A stretch of DNA of 64,000 nucleotides, taken from the NCBI RefSeq assembly GCF_003610255.1, contig NZ_RAPS01000001.1, forward strand, positions 3,596,001 through 3,660,000, read 5' to 3'. The position numbers were made by a program, and so were the translations under genes. The notes beneath the pieces were generated by a model. That model had not been told where the DNA came from. It saw only the letters and a program-made list of their open reading frames with translations, and made no database searches. The first letter of the stretch is position 1; each line of letters begins with the position of its first letter. Shown here piece by piece: positions 26,781 through 36,615 of the stretch. The stretch comes from Streptomyces sp. TLI_171. GTDB taxonomy: Bacteria; Actinomycetota; Actinomycetes; Streptomycetales; Streptomycetaceae.

Positions 26781-28238
26781 ATGACGCATCCCGGCCGGAC
26801 CCGAGGCCCCTTGCTGTCTGCCGAGTTACTGGCGCGCGAAGACCTCCGCCTGGCACTCGGCGAGCACGATTTCGCCGCTGCCTTCGTACTGATCAAGAAG
26901 TACGGCGGGCACTCGCAGAACAAGATCGCCGCAGCCTGCCAACTCACCCCGGGCAAGGTCTCCACGATCATGTCCGACCCGGCGAAAAGGATCACGTCAT
27001 ATGAAGTGATCGCGCGCATCGCCGACGGCTTGGGGATTCCCGGCCGCCTCCTCGGACTGGCATCGCGACCCTGGGAGACGGACACCGAGCAGCCCCAGCG
27101 ACCGGCCGACCCCCGGCCTCCGGACGACGACTTCCCGTGGCGACCGGAGGTGACAACCGCACTCGCCACCCGCCTCACGAGAACTGATCTCGCCATGGAC
27201 AGACGTACCGCCGCCCGTTTGCTGGCCACCGCCGCCATCACCGGAGCCGCCCTCCTGGACCCGCTCGAAGGATGGCTCGCCGCACCCGCCGCCGCATCGG
27301 ACCGGGCCCGCCCGGGGAGACTTGGCCGACACGACGTGGCCCAGCTCGAACACTCCGCCGTGGCCTTCCGTCAGTGGGACCACCGGTTCGGAGGCGGTCT
27401 ACGGGCCAAAGCCGTCCTCGGTCAGCTCAACGACGTCGCCGCCGCGCTCGAAGACCGTCAACTCCCCGATATCAAAAGCCGATTGCATGGCGTGATGGCC
27501 CAACTCGCGGGCACTGCCGCCACGATGATGTGGGACTCCGGGTACCAACGCCGCGCCCAGGACTACTACCGACTTGCCCTCCGATCCGCCCACGAGGCAG
27601 GGGACCGAGCCTTCGGCGCAAACGTTCTCGCCGGCATGGCACGGCAGATGCTCTACACCGGACGGCCGGGCGATGCCCTCGAACTGGTCAGGCTCGCCCA
27701 GGACGGCAGCCAGGGACACGCGGGCCCGAGGGTCCGAGCCATGCTCCGGACGCGCGAGGCGTGGGCCTACGCTGCAATGGGACGGGTCGCATCGTTTCGC
27801 CGCGCCACCGGCCAGGCCGAGGACGAGCTGTCATCTGCCAGGCCCGCGGACGACGAACCCCACTGGATCGCCTACTTCAACCGCGCCGAGATCGCCGGAG
27901 TGACCGGCGGACGACTGCTCGACCTCGCCCGCACCGACCCCCGAGCCCACGCCGACGCGGCCGCCGAGCACATCAGGACAGCGCTGGCCGAACGCGGAGC
28001 CGAGGCAGGCCGGTCCCACGCCCTCGACCGGATCGGGCTCGCCGAGACCCGGTTCCTCGCGGGCGACCTCACGGCCGCGGTCGAGGAGACCAGGAAGGCC
28101 GTGGCTGCCGCGGCACGCACCGGGTCCGACCGCGTACGGACCCAGCTCGGCGGGCTCTACCACTACACCGTCGGCCACTCGACCCACCCGGCCGTGCGAG
28201 AGGCCCGCGATAGCATCCGCGAGCTACTGGCGAACTGA
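26781..28238 (+). CDS. HTH regulator with TPR-like C-terminus
   Basis: A 485-aa protein. An N-terminal helix-turn-helix (residues about 38-78: GGHSQNKIAAACQLTPGKVSTIM) is followed by a variable linker. A long helical repeat region (about 180-480) looks like TPR units (ALRSAHEAGDRAFGANVLAGMARQML, AHALDRIG-type helices). Proteins of this build are common in Streptomyces and are thought to sense a peptide or small molecule, but their ligands are mostly unknown. It is followed after 15 bp by a SLOG-domain gene in the same direction and divergent from the HATPase gene, so it may control both sides. Confidence 0.8.
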   Translation: MTHPGRTRGPLLSAELLAREDLRLALGEHDFAAAFVLIKKYGGHSQNKIAAACQLTPGKVSTIMSDPAKRITSYEVIARIADGLGIPGRLLGLASRPWETDTEQPQRPADPRPPDDDFPWRPEVTTALATRLTRTDLAMDRRTAARLLATAAITGAALLDPLEGWLAAPAAASDRARPGRLGRHDVAQLEHSAVAFRQWDHRFGGGLRAKAVLGQLNDVAAALEDRQLPDIKSRLHGVMAQLAGTAATMMWDSGYQRRAQDYYRLALRSAHEAGDRAFGANVLAGMARQMLYTGRPGDALELVRLAQDGSQGHAGPRVRAMLRTREAWAYAAMGRVASFRRATGQAEDELSSARPADDEPHWIAYFNRAEIAGVTGGRLLDLARTDPRAHADAAAEHIRTALAERGAEAGRSHALDRIGLAETRFLAGDLTAAVEETRKAVAAAARTGSDRVRTQLGGLYHYTVGHSTHPAVREARDSIRELLAN

Positions 28239-28253
28239 CCGAAGGGGAACGGT

Positions 28254-28742
28254 ATGACCGTCATCGCGGTAACCGGGCACATGGACCTCACCGAGGAGAG
28301 CGTCACTCTGGTCCGCGACACCCTGACCGCCCTGCTCGCCGACCATGCCGACAACGGCCTGACCGGAGTCTCCTGCATCGCCAAGGGGGCCGACGCGATC
28401 TTCGCCGACGCCGTGCTGTCGGCCGGCGGACAGCTGGTCGTCGTCGTACCGTCCGCCGACTACCGGCAGACCAAGGTCAAGCCCGACTACGCCGAGGAGT
28501 TCGACCGGCTCCACCGGGCCGCGACCGAAGTCGTGGTGATGCCGCATGCCGAGGCCAACCGCGAGGCGTACGAAGCCGCCAACGAGGAACTCCTCCGCCG
28601 CGCCGACCTCCTCTTCGCGGTCTGGGACGGCCAGCCCGGCAATGGGCGCGGAGGCACCGCCGACACAGTCTCCGGAGCGCGCGCCGCCGGTCTGCCGGTC
28701 ACGATCGTCTGGCCCGACGGCGCAGCCCGCAAGAGCCGCTGA
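28254..28742 (+). CDS. SLOG-domain nucleotide-binding protein
   Basis: A 162-aa Rossmann-like protein of the SLOG superfamily. It has the GHMDLTE start, VSCIAKGADAIFAD, VVVVPSADYR and the phosphate-binding pattern WDGQPGNGRGGTADTV. SLOG domains sense or process nucleotide-derived ligands, often in signalling or defence systems. AAGGGGA precedes the ATG at 28254. It is probably co-transcribed with the HTH-TPR regulator and followed by a strong terminator, and it is the last gene of element 1. Confidence 0.75.
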   Translation: MTVIAVTGHMDLTEESVTLVRDTLTALLADHADNGLTGVSCIAKGADAIFADAVLSAGGQLVVVVPSADYRQTKVKPDYAEEFDRLHRAATEVVVMPHAEANREAYEAANEELLRRADLLFAVWDGQPGNGRGGTADTVSGARAAGLPVTIVWPDGAARKSR

Positions 28743-28758
28743 TCCCGGATGCAAGGGG

Positions 28759-28784
28759 CCCCGCACTCGGTCAGGAGTGCGGGG
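28759..28784 (+). terminator. Terminator after the SLOG gene
   Basis: A perfect 10-bp stem (CCCCGCACTC at 28759-28768, complement at 28775-28784) with a 6-base loop begins 17 bp after the stop codon. Confidence 0.75.
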
Positions 28785-28821
28785 ACAACCTGAATCACAC
28801 CGTCCATGTATCCCAGCATTA

Positions 28822-28836
28822 CTTGACTGTCGTCAT
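28822..28836. other. Probable right attachment site of element 1
   Basis: CTTGACTGTCGTCAT matches the yqeY start-codon region (5945-5959) at 12 of 15 positions. On the minus strand it reads ATGACGACAGTCAAG and then a stop codon, a displaced yqeY start (MTTVK). I take it as the junction where the chromosome resumes. Confidence 0.6.
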
Positions 28837-28930
28837 GCCGCCGATTCTGGCACCTGGCCCGCCCCGACGCCGCTCCTTTACCGCCCGGATCCTCCCCGTC
28901 CCGTCCCGGTGCGTGCCCTGGTGCCCGCCC

Positions 28931-28978
28931 GAGGGCCTGCCTGAGCGCCGGCCTGAGGGCCTGCCTGAGGGCCTGCCC
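28931..28978. repeat. 12-bp tandem repeat, four copies
   Basis: Units GAGGGCCTGCCT, GAGCGCCGGCCT, GAGGGCCTGCCT and GAGGGCCTGCCC follow directly. It lies between the right attachment site and the metallophosphoesterase promoter. Function unknown. Confidence 0.7.
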
Positions 28979-29071
28979 GAGGGGTGGCGGACGGGTGGCT
29001 GACGGGCCGTCACCCGTCGCAGCAGGCCGGGGTCCCGTCCCGGCGTTTCGGGCGTCTGCGACCATGGAGCG

Positions 29072-30160
<1,089 letters not shown>

Positions 30161-30178
30161 CTTCGTAAGTGCAGGTGA

Positions 30179-30208
30179 GGGCCCTACCGGAGAGATCCGG
30201 TAGGGCCC
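30179..30208 (+). terminator. Terminator after tRNA-Pro
   Basis: A perfect 12-bp stem (GGGCCCTACCGG at 30179-30190, complement at 30197-30208) with a 6-base loop. Confidence 0.85.
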
Positions 30209-30256
30209 TTCCTCGTTCTGCGTGTCTAACTGAGTGACTGGCCCTCAGGGCGGGTG

Positions 30257-31468
30257 TCAGTTCTGGTCGGAGGCGTCGCCGTAGACGTTGTCGGGGCTGA
30301 TGATCTGGGTGATGGCCCGGCCGAGCAGGGTGCTCGGGTTCTCGTCGTTCGAGGGGATGTCGGTGTTGAGGAGGATCACCATCGTGGTCTTCCGGGCGGG
30401 CAGGTAGACCGTCAGGCTCTGGTAGCCGGGCAGGGAGCCCGCGTGGCCGATCCAGCCGTGGTTGATGTCGATGCCCAGGCCGTAGAAGTCGCCCGGCGCG
30501 CCGGTGGGGTGCGCGTCGAGGCGCTCCGCCTGGGTCTGCGGGCTGAGCAGTCGGCCGGTGGCGACGCTCTCCGCCCAGGAGCGCATGTCGTCGAGGTCAG
30601 AGATCATCGCGCCGGCCGCCCAGCCCCAGCTGGGGTTGAAGTCCGTGGCGTCCGCCACCGTGCCGTCCGGCGTCAGGTCGGTGTAGCCGTGGGCGTGCGG
30701 CTGCGGGAACTCCGCGGCCTCCGGCAGGAAGGTGTGGTCCAGGCGGCTCGGCCGGGTGATCCGGTCCCGGATGACCTCGCTCAGGGGGCGGTGGGCGACC
30801 TTCTCGACGACCAGGCCGAGCAGCACGGTGTTGGTGTTGGAGTAGTCGAACTGCGTGCCGGGAGGGAACTGGTTGGGGTGCGAGAAGGCGATGTCGAGCA
30901 GCTCGCTCGGCACCCACTGGCGGTGCGGCTCGGTCGCCAGGAGGTGCTGGAACCCCGCGTCCTTGGTGTAGGCGAACAGGCCGCTGCGCATGTCCGCGAG
31001 CTGACGCAGCGTGATGTGGTCGCCGTCGGGCACGCCGTCGACGTACGCGGAGATCGGGTCGTCCAGGCCGACCTCGCCGCGGTCGACGAGTTGCAGCAGC
31101 GCGGTGACGGTGAAGGTCTTGGTCTCACTGCCGATGCGCATGTTCAGGTCGGTCCGCATCGGCTCGCAGTCGCTGGTGTCCGCGACGCCGAACGCCCGCA
31201 CGTAGCGTGGCTTTCCGGGCTCCCAGATGCCCACGATCACTCCGGGGACGCCGGCGTCGGCGGCCGTCTGCCGGATCACCCGGTCAAGCTCCGCCCTGGT
31301 CGCGTCCCGCGCCGGTGGCGGTGCGGCCGGCGTCCTGGGGGCCGGTGCGGCCGGTGCGGCCGGTGCGGCCGCGGCGGGTGCGGCGATCGGGGGCAGGGCG
31401 GCCGCCACGCAGGCGGAGACGACCATCGCGATGCGAAGCAGGGCGGTTCGGCCCGTCCGGATGTCCAT
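30257..31468 (-). CDS. Secreted serine hydrolase, beta-lactamase/DD-peptidase fold
   Basis: A 403-aa exported enzyme of the class C beta-lactamase / D-alanyl-D-alanine carboxypeptidase family. A basic N-terminus and hydrophobic helix form a signal peptide, followed by an Ala/Pro-rich stretch. The three motifs are visible: SETK (catalytic Ser), YSN and HAG. It probably trims peptidoglycan peptides or hydrolyses small amides or esters outside the cell; the sequence alone does not decide. ATG 31468 places the signal peptide at the start. It is a single gene converging on tRNA-Pro. Confidence 0.88.
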   Translation of the reverse strand: MDIRTGRTALLRIAMVVSACVAAALPPIAAPAAAAPAAPAAPAPRTPAAPPPARDATRAELDRVIRQTAADAGVPGVIVGIWEPGKPRYVRAFGVADTSDCEPMRTDLNMRIGSETKTFTVTALLQLVDRGEVGLDDPISAYVDGVPDGDHITLRQLADMRSGLFAYTKDAGFQHLLATEPHRQWVPSELLDIAFSHPNQFPPGTQFDYSNTNTVLLGLVVEKVAHRPLSEVIRDRITRPSRLDHTFLPEAAEFPQPHAHGYTDLTPDGTVADATDFNPSWGWAAGAMISDLDDMRSWAESVATGRLLSPQTQAERLDAHPTGAPGDFYGLGIDINHGWIGHAGSLPGYQSLTVYLPARKTTMVILLNTDIPSNDENPSTLLGRAITQIISPDNVYGDASDQN

Positions 31469-31669
31469 GCGTCCCAGGTAAATCCCTCCGGGTGCCCGGC
31501 CGCAGCGCCACGCCGCCCCCCGGGGAGCATTCATCCGAACGCCTCCGGGCCCAAACCGTCCGGGCTCGCACCGCAGGAACGCTCACCGGCCCTGGCGGTT
31601 CTCCGGAGTCATGGGGAGCGGGGCGGGCTTCCGGCGGAGCCAGCCTCGGTGGGCGATGATCCGGCGGAG

Positions 31670-32077
31670 CCGGGGACGGGCACGCGGGGGCACGGTACGT
31701 GCTGACCGGTGCGGACGCACTCACCCAGGCCGAGCAGGTGCGGCTGCTCGGCGAGGCAGCGAGGCAGCGGGGCGGCGGGGCGGCCGGCCCGCTGGTCGGA
31801 GCCGGCACGGGAGGACGCCCGGCGGGAGCTGCTCGCGAGCGGTTGGCCGCCGGGGATCGTGGACGGCGCGCTCGACCACCTCGCGGCCCGGGTCGCCGCC
31901 CCGGAGTCGCCCGTCGACACGGTGCACCGGGTCACCGGCGTCCCGCCCCGCACGGTGCGCGCCTGGGCCGCCGATCACGCCGACCACTTCCGCGCCCCGG
32001 CGGTCCGAGGGCGGCGGCGCCGCCTCACGCGTCGGCTGATGGCTCGTCAGACGGGTGGGATTGGGCTGTTCCGGTGA
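31670..32077 (+). pseudogene. Remnant of an NmrA-like NAD(P)-binding protein
   Basis: Only the C-terminal third of this family can be recognised, in two frames. GHAGARYVLTGADALTQAEQVRLLGEA is read in one frame; after a G-rich stretch near 31770 the sequence WSEPAREDARRELLASGW ... VTGVPPRTVRAWAADHADHFR continues in another, to a stop at 32077. No N-terminal dinucleotide-binding domain is found upstream. It looks like a truncated and frameshifted relic. The 150 bp before it back to 31469 hold no gene. Confidence 0.6.
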
Positions 32078-32180
32078 GGGGTGGGGCGGAGGTGACGGGG
32101 TTTCGGATGCGGGGTGGGGGTGGGGGCCGGAGGGTGGAGGGGCGGGCTCCGGTGGGCGGGGCCGGCGGAGGAGGCGGTGG

Positions 32181-33656
32181 ATGAGCGCGGCTGACGTACC
32201 GGGTGCCGAGGGTAGGGCGGCGGTTGCGACGACGAAGGTGAAGACGGTGGCCGCGCCCAGGTTGACCTGGGTGACGCTGGCGTTGATGACGACCAGTTCG
32301 GTGGCCAGCCTGCGGGCTTCGCCGACGATGGCGGTGTACGGCCTGGCGTGCGTGTTCCTGTACGTGGTGCCGGCGATCGTGTTCCTGCTGCCGACGGCGC
32401 TGGTGTCCGCGGAACTGGCGTCGGGCTGGGAGGGCGGCGTCTACAACTGGGTGGCCCAGGGGCTGACGAAGCCGCTGGGCTTCCTGGCGGTGTGGTGCCA
32501 GTTCGCGATGACGATCTTCTACTACCCGAGCCTGCTGGCGTACGTGGCGAGCACGATCGCGTACGTGGTGGATCCGAGTCTGGCCAGCAACGGCCTGTAC
32601 ACCGCGATCGTGATCATGGTGCTGTACTGGACGGGCGTGTGGGTGTCCTCGCGCGGGACGGGCGCGGTGGCGGGCCTGGCGTCCTGGGGGCTGGTGATCG
32701 GGACGCTGATCCCGGGTGCGCTGCTGGTGGTGCTGGGCTTCGTGTTCCTGGGGCAGGGCAACCCGTCGGCGGCGCCGATGAACGCCGACCACCTGCTGCC
32801 GGCCTGGACCGGCCTGGCGAGCCTGGTGCTGATCGTCAACAACTTCCTGAGCTACTCGGGCATGGAGATGAACGCCGTGCACGTGTCCTCGCTGAAGAAC
32901 CCGGGCAAGGAGTTCCCGCGCTCGATGTTCCTGGCGATGGGCATGGTGCTGCTGATCTTCATCCTGCCGGCGCTGGCGATCAGCTGGGTGGTGCCGGCCG
33001 ATCAGCTGTCGCTGACGGCGGGCGTGATGCAGGCCTTCGACGCGTTCTTCCAGTACTTCCACATCGGCTGGCTGACGCCGCTGATCGCGGTGGGCCTGGT
33101 CGCGGCCTCGCTGGGCGGCATGCTGACCTGGCTGGCCGGCCCGTCGAAGGGCCTGCTGATGATCTCCCGTCAGGAGGGCTACCTGCCGCCGTCGCTGCAG
33201 AAGCTCAACAAGCACGGCATCCAGCAGAACATCCTGGTCGCGCAGGGCGTGGTGACCACGGCCATCGCGCTGATGTACGCGTTCATCCCGAACGTCTCCA
33301 GCGTGTACTGGATCTTCTCGGTGATCACCACGCAGGTGTACCTGATCGTCTACCTGCTGATGTTCGTGGCCGCGATCCGGCTGCGGCGGACCCAGCCGGA
33401 CCATCCGCGCGGCTACCGGGCCCCGGGCCTGGTGGTGCTGTGCGTGGTGGGCCTGCTGGCGTCGGCGGCGGCGATGGTGATCGGCTTCGTGCCGTCCTCG
33501 CAGTTCGGCGGCGGCAGCGTCTGGGCGTACGTCGGGATCGTCGGCGGCGGCCTGCTGCTGCTCGGCCTGATCGTCCCGTTCGCGTTCCTGAAGGCCAGCA
33601 AGCCGGAGTGGCGCGATCCCGCGGCGGCCGCGGCCATCGAGGAGGAGAACGCATGA
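32181..33656 (+). CDS. APC-family amino acid permease (GadC-like)
   Basis: A 491-aa integral membrane transporter with about 12 hydrophobic helices, of the amino acid/polyamine/organocation superfamily. A stretch near the start of helix 1 (LTWVTLALMTTSSVASLR) and GWEGGVYNWVAQG near helix 2 recall the glutamate:GABA antiporter branch; the substrate is not certain. GGAGGAGG precedes ATG 32181. It overlaps the next gene by 4 bp (ATGA) and is followed by a dipeptidase and an aminopeptidase, which suggests that it imports an amino acid or peptide or exports their products. Confidence 0.88.
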   Translation: MSAADVPGAEGRAAVATTKVKTVAAPRLTWVTLALMTTSSVASLRASPTMAVYGLACVFLYVVPAIVFLLPTALVSAELASGWEGGVYNWVAQGLTKPLGFLAVWCQFAMTIFYYPSLLAYVASTIAYVVDPSLASNGLYTAIVIMVLYWTGVWVSSRGTGAVAGLASWGLVIGTLIPGALLVVLGFVFLGQGNPSAAPMNADHLLPAWTGLASLVLIVNNFLSYSGMEMNAVHVSSLKNPGKEFPRSMFLAMGMVLLIFILPALAISWVVPADQLSLTAGVMQAFDAFFQYFHIGWLTPLIAVGLVAASLGGMLTWLAGPSKGLLMISRQEGYLPPSLQKLNKHGIQQNILVAQGVVTTAIALMYAFIPNVSSVYWIFSVITTQVYLIVYLLMFVAAIRLRRTQPDHPRGYRAPGLVVLCVVGLLASAAAMVIGFVPSSQFGGGSVWAYVGIVGGGLLLLGLIVPFAFLKASKPEWRDPAAAAAIEEENA

Positions 33657-34087
33657 CCACTCGAATGGCTTCGCAGCACCGGTGGATCTACATCGGTGCG
33701 ATCGTGGTGCTGGTCGGCATGGTGGTGGTCGGCCTGCTGACGTTCAGTCAGCAGCACGCCACCAACGAGGCGTACCGCAAGGCCGACGAGCTGATCTCGA
33801 AGCTGCAGTCGAACGGCTACCCGACGCCGGACCGCAGCCAGATCGCCCGGACGCTGGGCACCGACGGCGGCGCGGTGTGCGCGGACCCGGGCAGCGCGCT
33901 GAACCGGGCGCTGCAGCGGGTGCAGCTGTCGAACGGGGCGGGCGGGCCCGGGCAGCGGCCGGTCATCGCCAACGCCCGGACGGTGGAGGCGGGCGCGATC
34001 GTGCTGAGCGTCTACTGTCCTGACCGGCTGGACGACTACCAGGACACGATCGAGGACTACAAGACCGACGACACGGTCAAGAACTGA
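33653..34087 (+). CDS. Small single-pass extracytoplasmic protein
   Basis: A 144-aa protein with one N-terminal membrane helix (residues about 11-32) and an outside domain (NEAYRKADELISKLQSNG..., VYCPDRLDDYQ) containing two Cys that could form a disulfide. It overlaps the permease stop (ATGA). No known domain is recognised; it may be an accessory subunit of the permease. Confidence 0.75.
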   Translation: MTTRMASQHRWIYIGAIVVLVGMVVVGLLTFSQQHATNEAYRKADELISKLQSNGYPTPDRSQIARTLGTDGGAVCADPGSALNRALQRVQLSNGAGGPGQRPVIANARTVEAGAIVLSVYCPDRLDDYQDTIEDYKTDDTVKN

Positions 34088-34107
34088 CGGACCGTCGAGG
34101 AGCGCCG

Positions 34108-35463
34108 ATGACCACCGACACCGACCTGGCCGCGCGGATCGCGGCCCTGATGCCCCGGGCCCAGGCCGACCTGGCCGAACTGATCGCCATCCCCTCGGTG
34201 GCCGACCCCCGGCAGCAGCCCCCGGAGAAGTGCCGCGAGGCCGCCGAGTGGGTGGCCGCTGCGTTCACCGACGCGGGCCTGCGGGACGTCCGGCTGGCCG
34301 AGACCCCGGACGGCAGCCACGCCGTGCTCGGGCACCGGCCGCCGCCGCCGGGTGCGCCGACCGTGCTGCTGTACTGCCACTACGACGTGCAGCCGCCGCT
34401 GGACGACGCCGCCTGGACCACTCCGCCGTTCCGGCTCACCGAGCGGGACGGCCGCTGGTACGGGCGCGGCACCGCGGACTGCAAGGGCAACATCGTCATG
34501 CACCTCACCGCGCTGCGGGCGCTCGGCGACGACCTCCCGGTGGGGATCAAGCTGGTCGCCGAGGGCTCCGAGGAGCAGGGCCTCGGCGGCCTGGAGGCGT
34601 ACGTCCCGCAGCACGCCGAGGACCTGCACGCGGACGCGCTGCTGATCTGCGACACCGGCAACGCCGCGGTCGGGGTGCCGACCGCGACCACCTCGCTGCG
34701 CGGCCTGGCGAACGTGGTGGTGAGCGTCTCCACGCTGAAGTCCGACATGCACTCCGGGATGTTCGGCGGCCCGGCGCCGGACGCGCTGGCGGCGCTGATC
34801 CGGATCCTCGACTCGCTCCGCGACGCGGACGGCGGCACCCGGATCAAGGGGCTCCCGGCGGACGGCAGTTGGGACGGTGTCGGGTACGACGAACAGCAGT
34901 TCCGGGACGACGCGGGCGTGCTGGACGGGGTGTCCCTGACCGGCTCCGGGACGGTCGCGGACCGGCTGTGGGCGCGGCCGGCGGTCACCGTGCTGGGCAT
35001 CGACTGCGCGCCGGTGGTCGGTTCGGCGGCGGCGATCCCCGGCACCGCCCGGGCCCGGGTCAGCCTGCGGGTGCCGCCCGGCATGGATCCGGCCGCCGCG
35101 CAGGAGGCGCTGACGGCCCATCTGGCCGAGGCCGCGCCGTGGGGCGCCAAGGTGACGGTGGAGCCGGAGTCGAAGGGTTCGCCGTTCAAGGCCGCGACCA
35201 GCGGCAGGGCGTACGCGGCGCTCGACCGGGCCGCGCGGGAGGTGTACGGGAAGCCGCTCTCCTTCCTGGGCCAGGGCGGCTCGATCCCGCTGTGCAACGT
35301 GCTGGCCGCGCAGTACCCGGAGTCGGAGATCATCCTGATGGGCGTGGAGGAGCCGCGCTGCCTGATCCACGCGCCCAACGAGAGCGTCGACCCCAGCGAG
35401 ATCCAGCACATGGCCCAGGTCGAGGCGCTGTTCCTGCGCCACTACGCGACCGCCGGCCGCTGA
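34108..35463 (+). CDS. M20-family dipeptidase
   Basis: A 451-aa cytoplasmic zinc peptidase of the M20/ArgE/DapE clan. Metal ligands and catalytic residues are visible: H in YCHYDVQP, D in GRGTADCKGN (bridging), EE in EGSEEQGLGG, D in CDTGN, and H in IHAPNE near the C-terminus. A lid domain lies about residues 205-330. It probably cleaves dipeptides brought in or released by neighbouring gene products. It lies 20 bp after the small membrane-protein gene and 20 bp before an M24 peptidase gene, so four genes form one operon. Confidence 0.92.
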   Translation: MTTDTDLAARIAALMPRAQADLAELIAIPSVADPRQQPPEKCREAAEWVAAAFTDAGLRDVRLAETPDGSHAVLGHRPPPPGAPTVLLYCHYDVQPPLDDAAWTTPPFRLTERDGRWYGRGTADCKGNIVMHLTALRALGDDLPVGIKLVAEGSEEQGLGGLEAYVPQHAEDLHADALLICDTGNAAVGVPTATTSLRGLANVVVSVSTLKSDMHSGMFGGPAPDALAALIRILDSLRDADGGTRIKGLPADGSWDGVGYDEQQFRDDAGVLDGVSLTGSGTVADRLWARPAVTVLGIDCAPVVGSAAAIPGTARARVSLRVPPGMDPAAAQEALTAHLAEAAPWGAKVTVEPESKGSPFKAATSGRAYAALDRAAREVYGKPLSFLGQGGSIPLCNVLAAQYPESEIILMGVEEPRCLIHAPNESVDPSEIQHMAQVEALFLRHYATAGR

Positions 35464-35483
35464 CCCCCAGGGAGGGAAACCGC

Positions 35484-36602
35484 ATGCCCGAGCCGTTCAC
35501 CACCGCCGACTTCCAGGCCCGGATGGCCCGCGCCGCGACCGCCGCCGCGGACGCGGGCCTCGCCGGACTGGTCGTCACCCCCGGCCCCGACCTGGCCTAC
35601 CTGACGGGCTACCGGCCGACCGCGACGACCGAGCGGCTGACCGCCCTGGTGATCGCGGCCGGCCTCGAACCGGTGCTGCTGGTGCCGAAGCTGGAACGCC
35701 CGGACGCCGAGAAGGCGCCCGGCGCGGAGGCCGTCCGGATGGCCGACTGGACCGACGGCAGCGACCCGTACGCGGCGCTCGCGCCGAACCTGGACCCGGC
35801 CGGGCGGTACGGGATCTCCGACAACGCCTGGGCGATGCACCTGCTCGGCCTGCAGCAGGCGCTGCCCGGCAGCTCGTACGCCGCGCTGACGGCGGTGCTG
35901 CCGATGCTGCGGGCGGTGAAGGACCACGACGAGCTGGAGCGGCTGGCCGCGGCCGGAGCGGCGGCCGACCTGGCGTACGGCGGGATCCTCGCGGTGCGGT
36001 TCGAGGGGCGGCGGGAGGACGAGGTGGCGGCGGACCTGGCCGCGCTGCTGATCGAGCACGGGCACAGCCAGGTCGACTTCACCGTGGTCGGCTCCGGCCC
36101 GAACGGGGCGAACCCGCACCACGAGGCCGGGGACCGGGTGATCCGGCACGGCGACACCGTGGTGCTGGACTTCGGCGGTCTGAAGGACGGCTACGGCTCG
36201 GACACCACCCGCACGGTGTACGTCGGCACCGAGCCGCCGGCCGAGGTGCTGGCCGTCCACGACCTGGTGCGGCGCGCCCAGCAGGCCGCGTTCGACGCCG
36301 TCGCACCCGGGCTGACCTGCCAGGACATCGACCGGGTGGCCCGCAAGGTGATCACCGACGGCGGGTACGGCGAGTACTTCATCCACCGGGTCGGCCACGG
36401 CATCGGGCTGACCACCCACGAGCCGCCGTACATGGTCGAGGGCGAGACGCAGGTGCTGGTGCCCGGGATGTGCTTCTCCATCGAACCGGGCGTCTACCTG
36501 CCCGGCCGGTTCGGCGTCCGGATCGAGGACATCGTGACCGTGACGGAGGACGGCGGGCTGCGGTTCAACGGGACGCCGCACGAGTTGGCGTTCGTGAACT
36601 GA
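35484..36602 (+). CDS. M24-family aminopeptidase (Xaa-Pro type)
   Basis: A 372-aa pita-bread metallopeptidase. An N-terminal creatinase-like domain (TPGPDLAYLTGYRP) precedes the catalytic domain with its five metal ligands: D in VVLDFGG, D in GSDTTRT, H in GHGIGL, E in SIEPGVY and E in RIEDIV. It probably removes N-terminal residues before proline. GGAGGG precedes ATG 35484. It is the last gene of the permease-peptidase operon and is followed by a bidirectional terminator. Confidence 0.92.
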   Translation: MPEPFTTADFQARMARAATAAADAGLAGLVVTPGPDLAYLTGYRPTATTERLTALVIAAGLEPVLLVPKLERPDAEKAPGAEAVRMADWTDGSDPYAALAPNLDPAGRYGISDNAWAMHLLGLQQALPGSSYAALTAVLPMLRAVKDHDELERLAAAGAAADLAYGGILAVRFEGRREDEVAADLAALLIEHGHSQVDFTVVGSGPNGANPHHEAGDRVIRHGDTVVLDFGGLKDGYGSDTTRTVYVGTEPPAEVLAVHDLVRRAQQAAFDAVAPGLTCQDIDRVARKVITDGGYGEYFIHRVGHGIGLTTHEPPYMVEGETQVLVPGMCFSIEPGVYLPGRFGVRIEDIVTVTEDGGLRFNGTPHELAFVN

Positions 36603-36615
36603 CACCGGGTCGGGC

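Larger units (their letters stand above)
28743..29071. other. Element 1 / chromosome junction region
   Basis: This 329-bp stretch holds, in order, the SLOG terminator, the inferred right attachment site, a 12-bp tandem repeat, and the presumed promoter of the metallophosphoesterase. No gene is supported. Confidence 0.5.
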
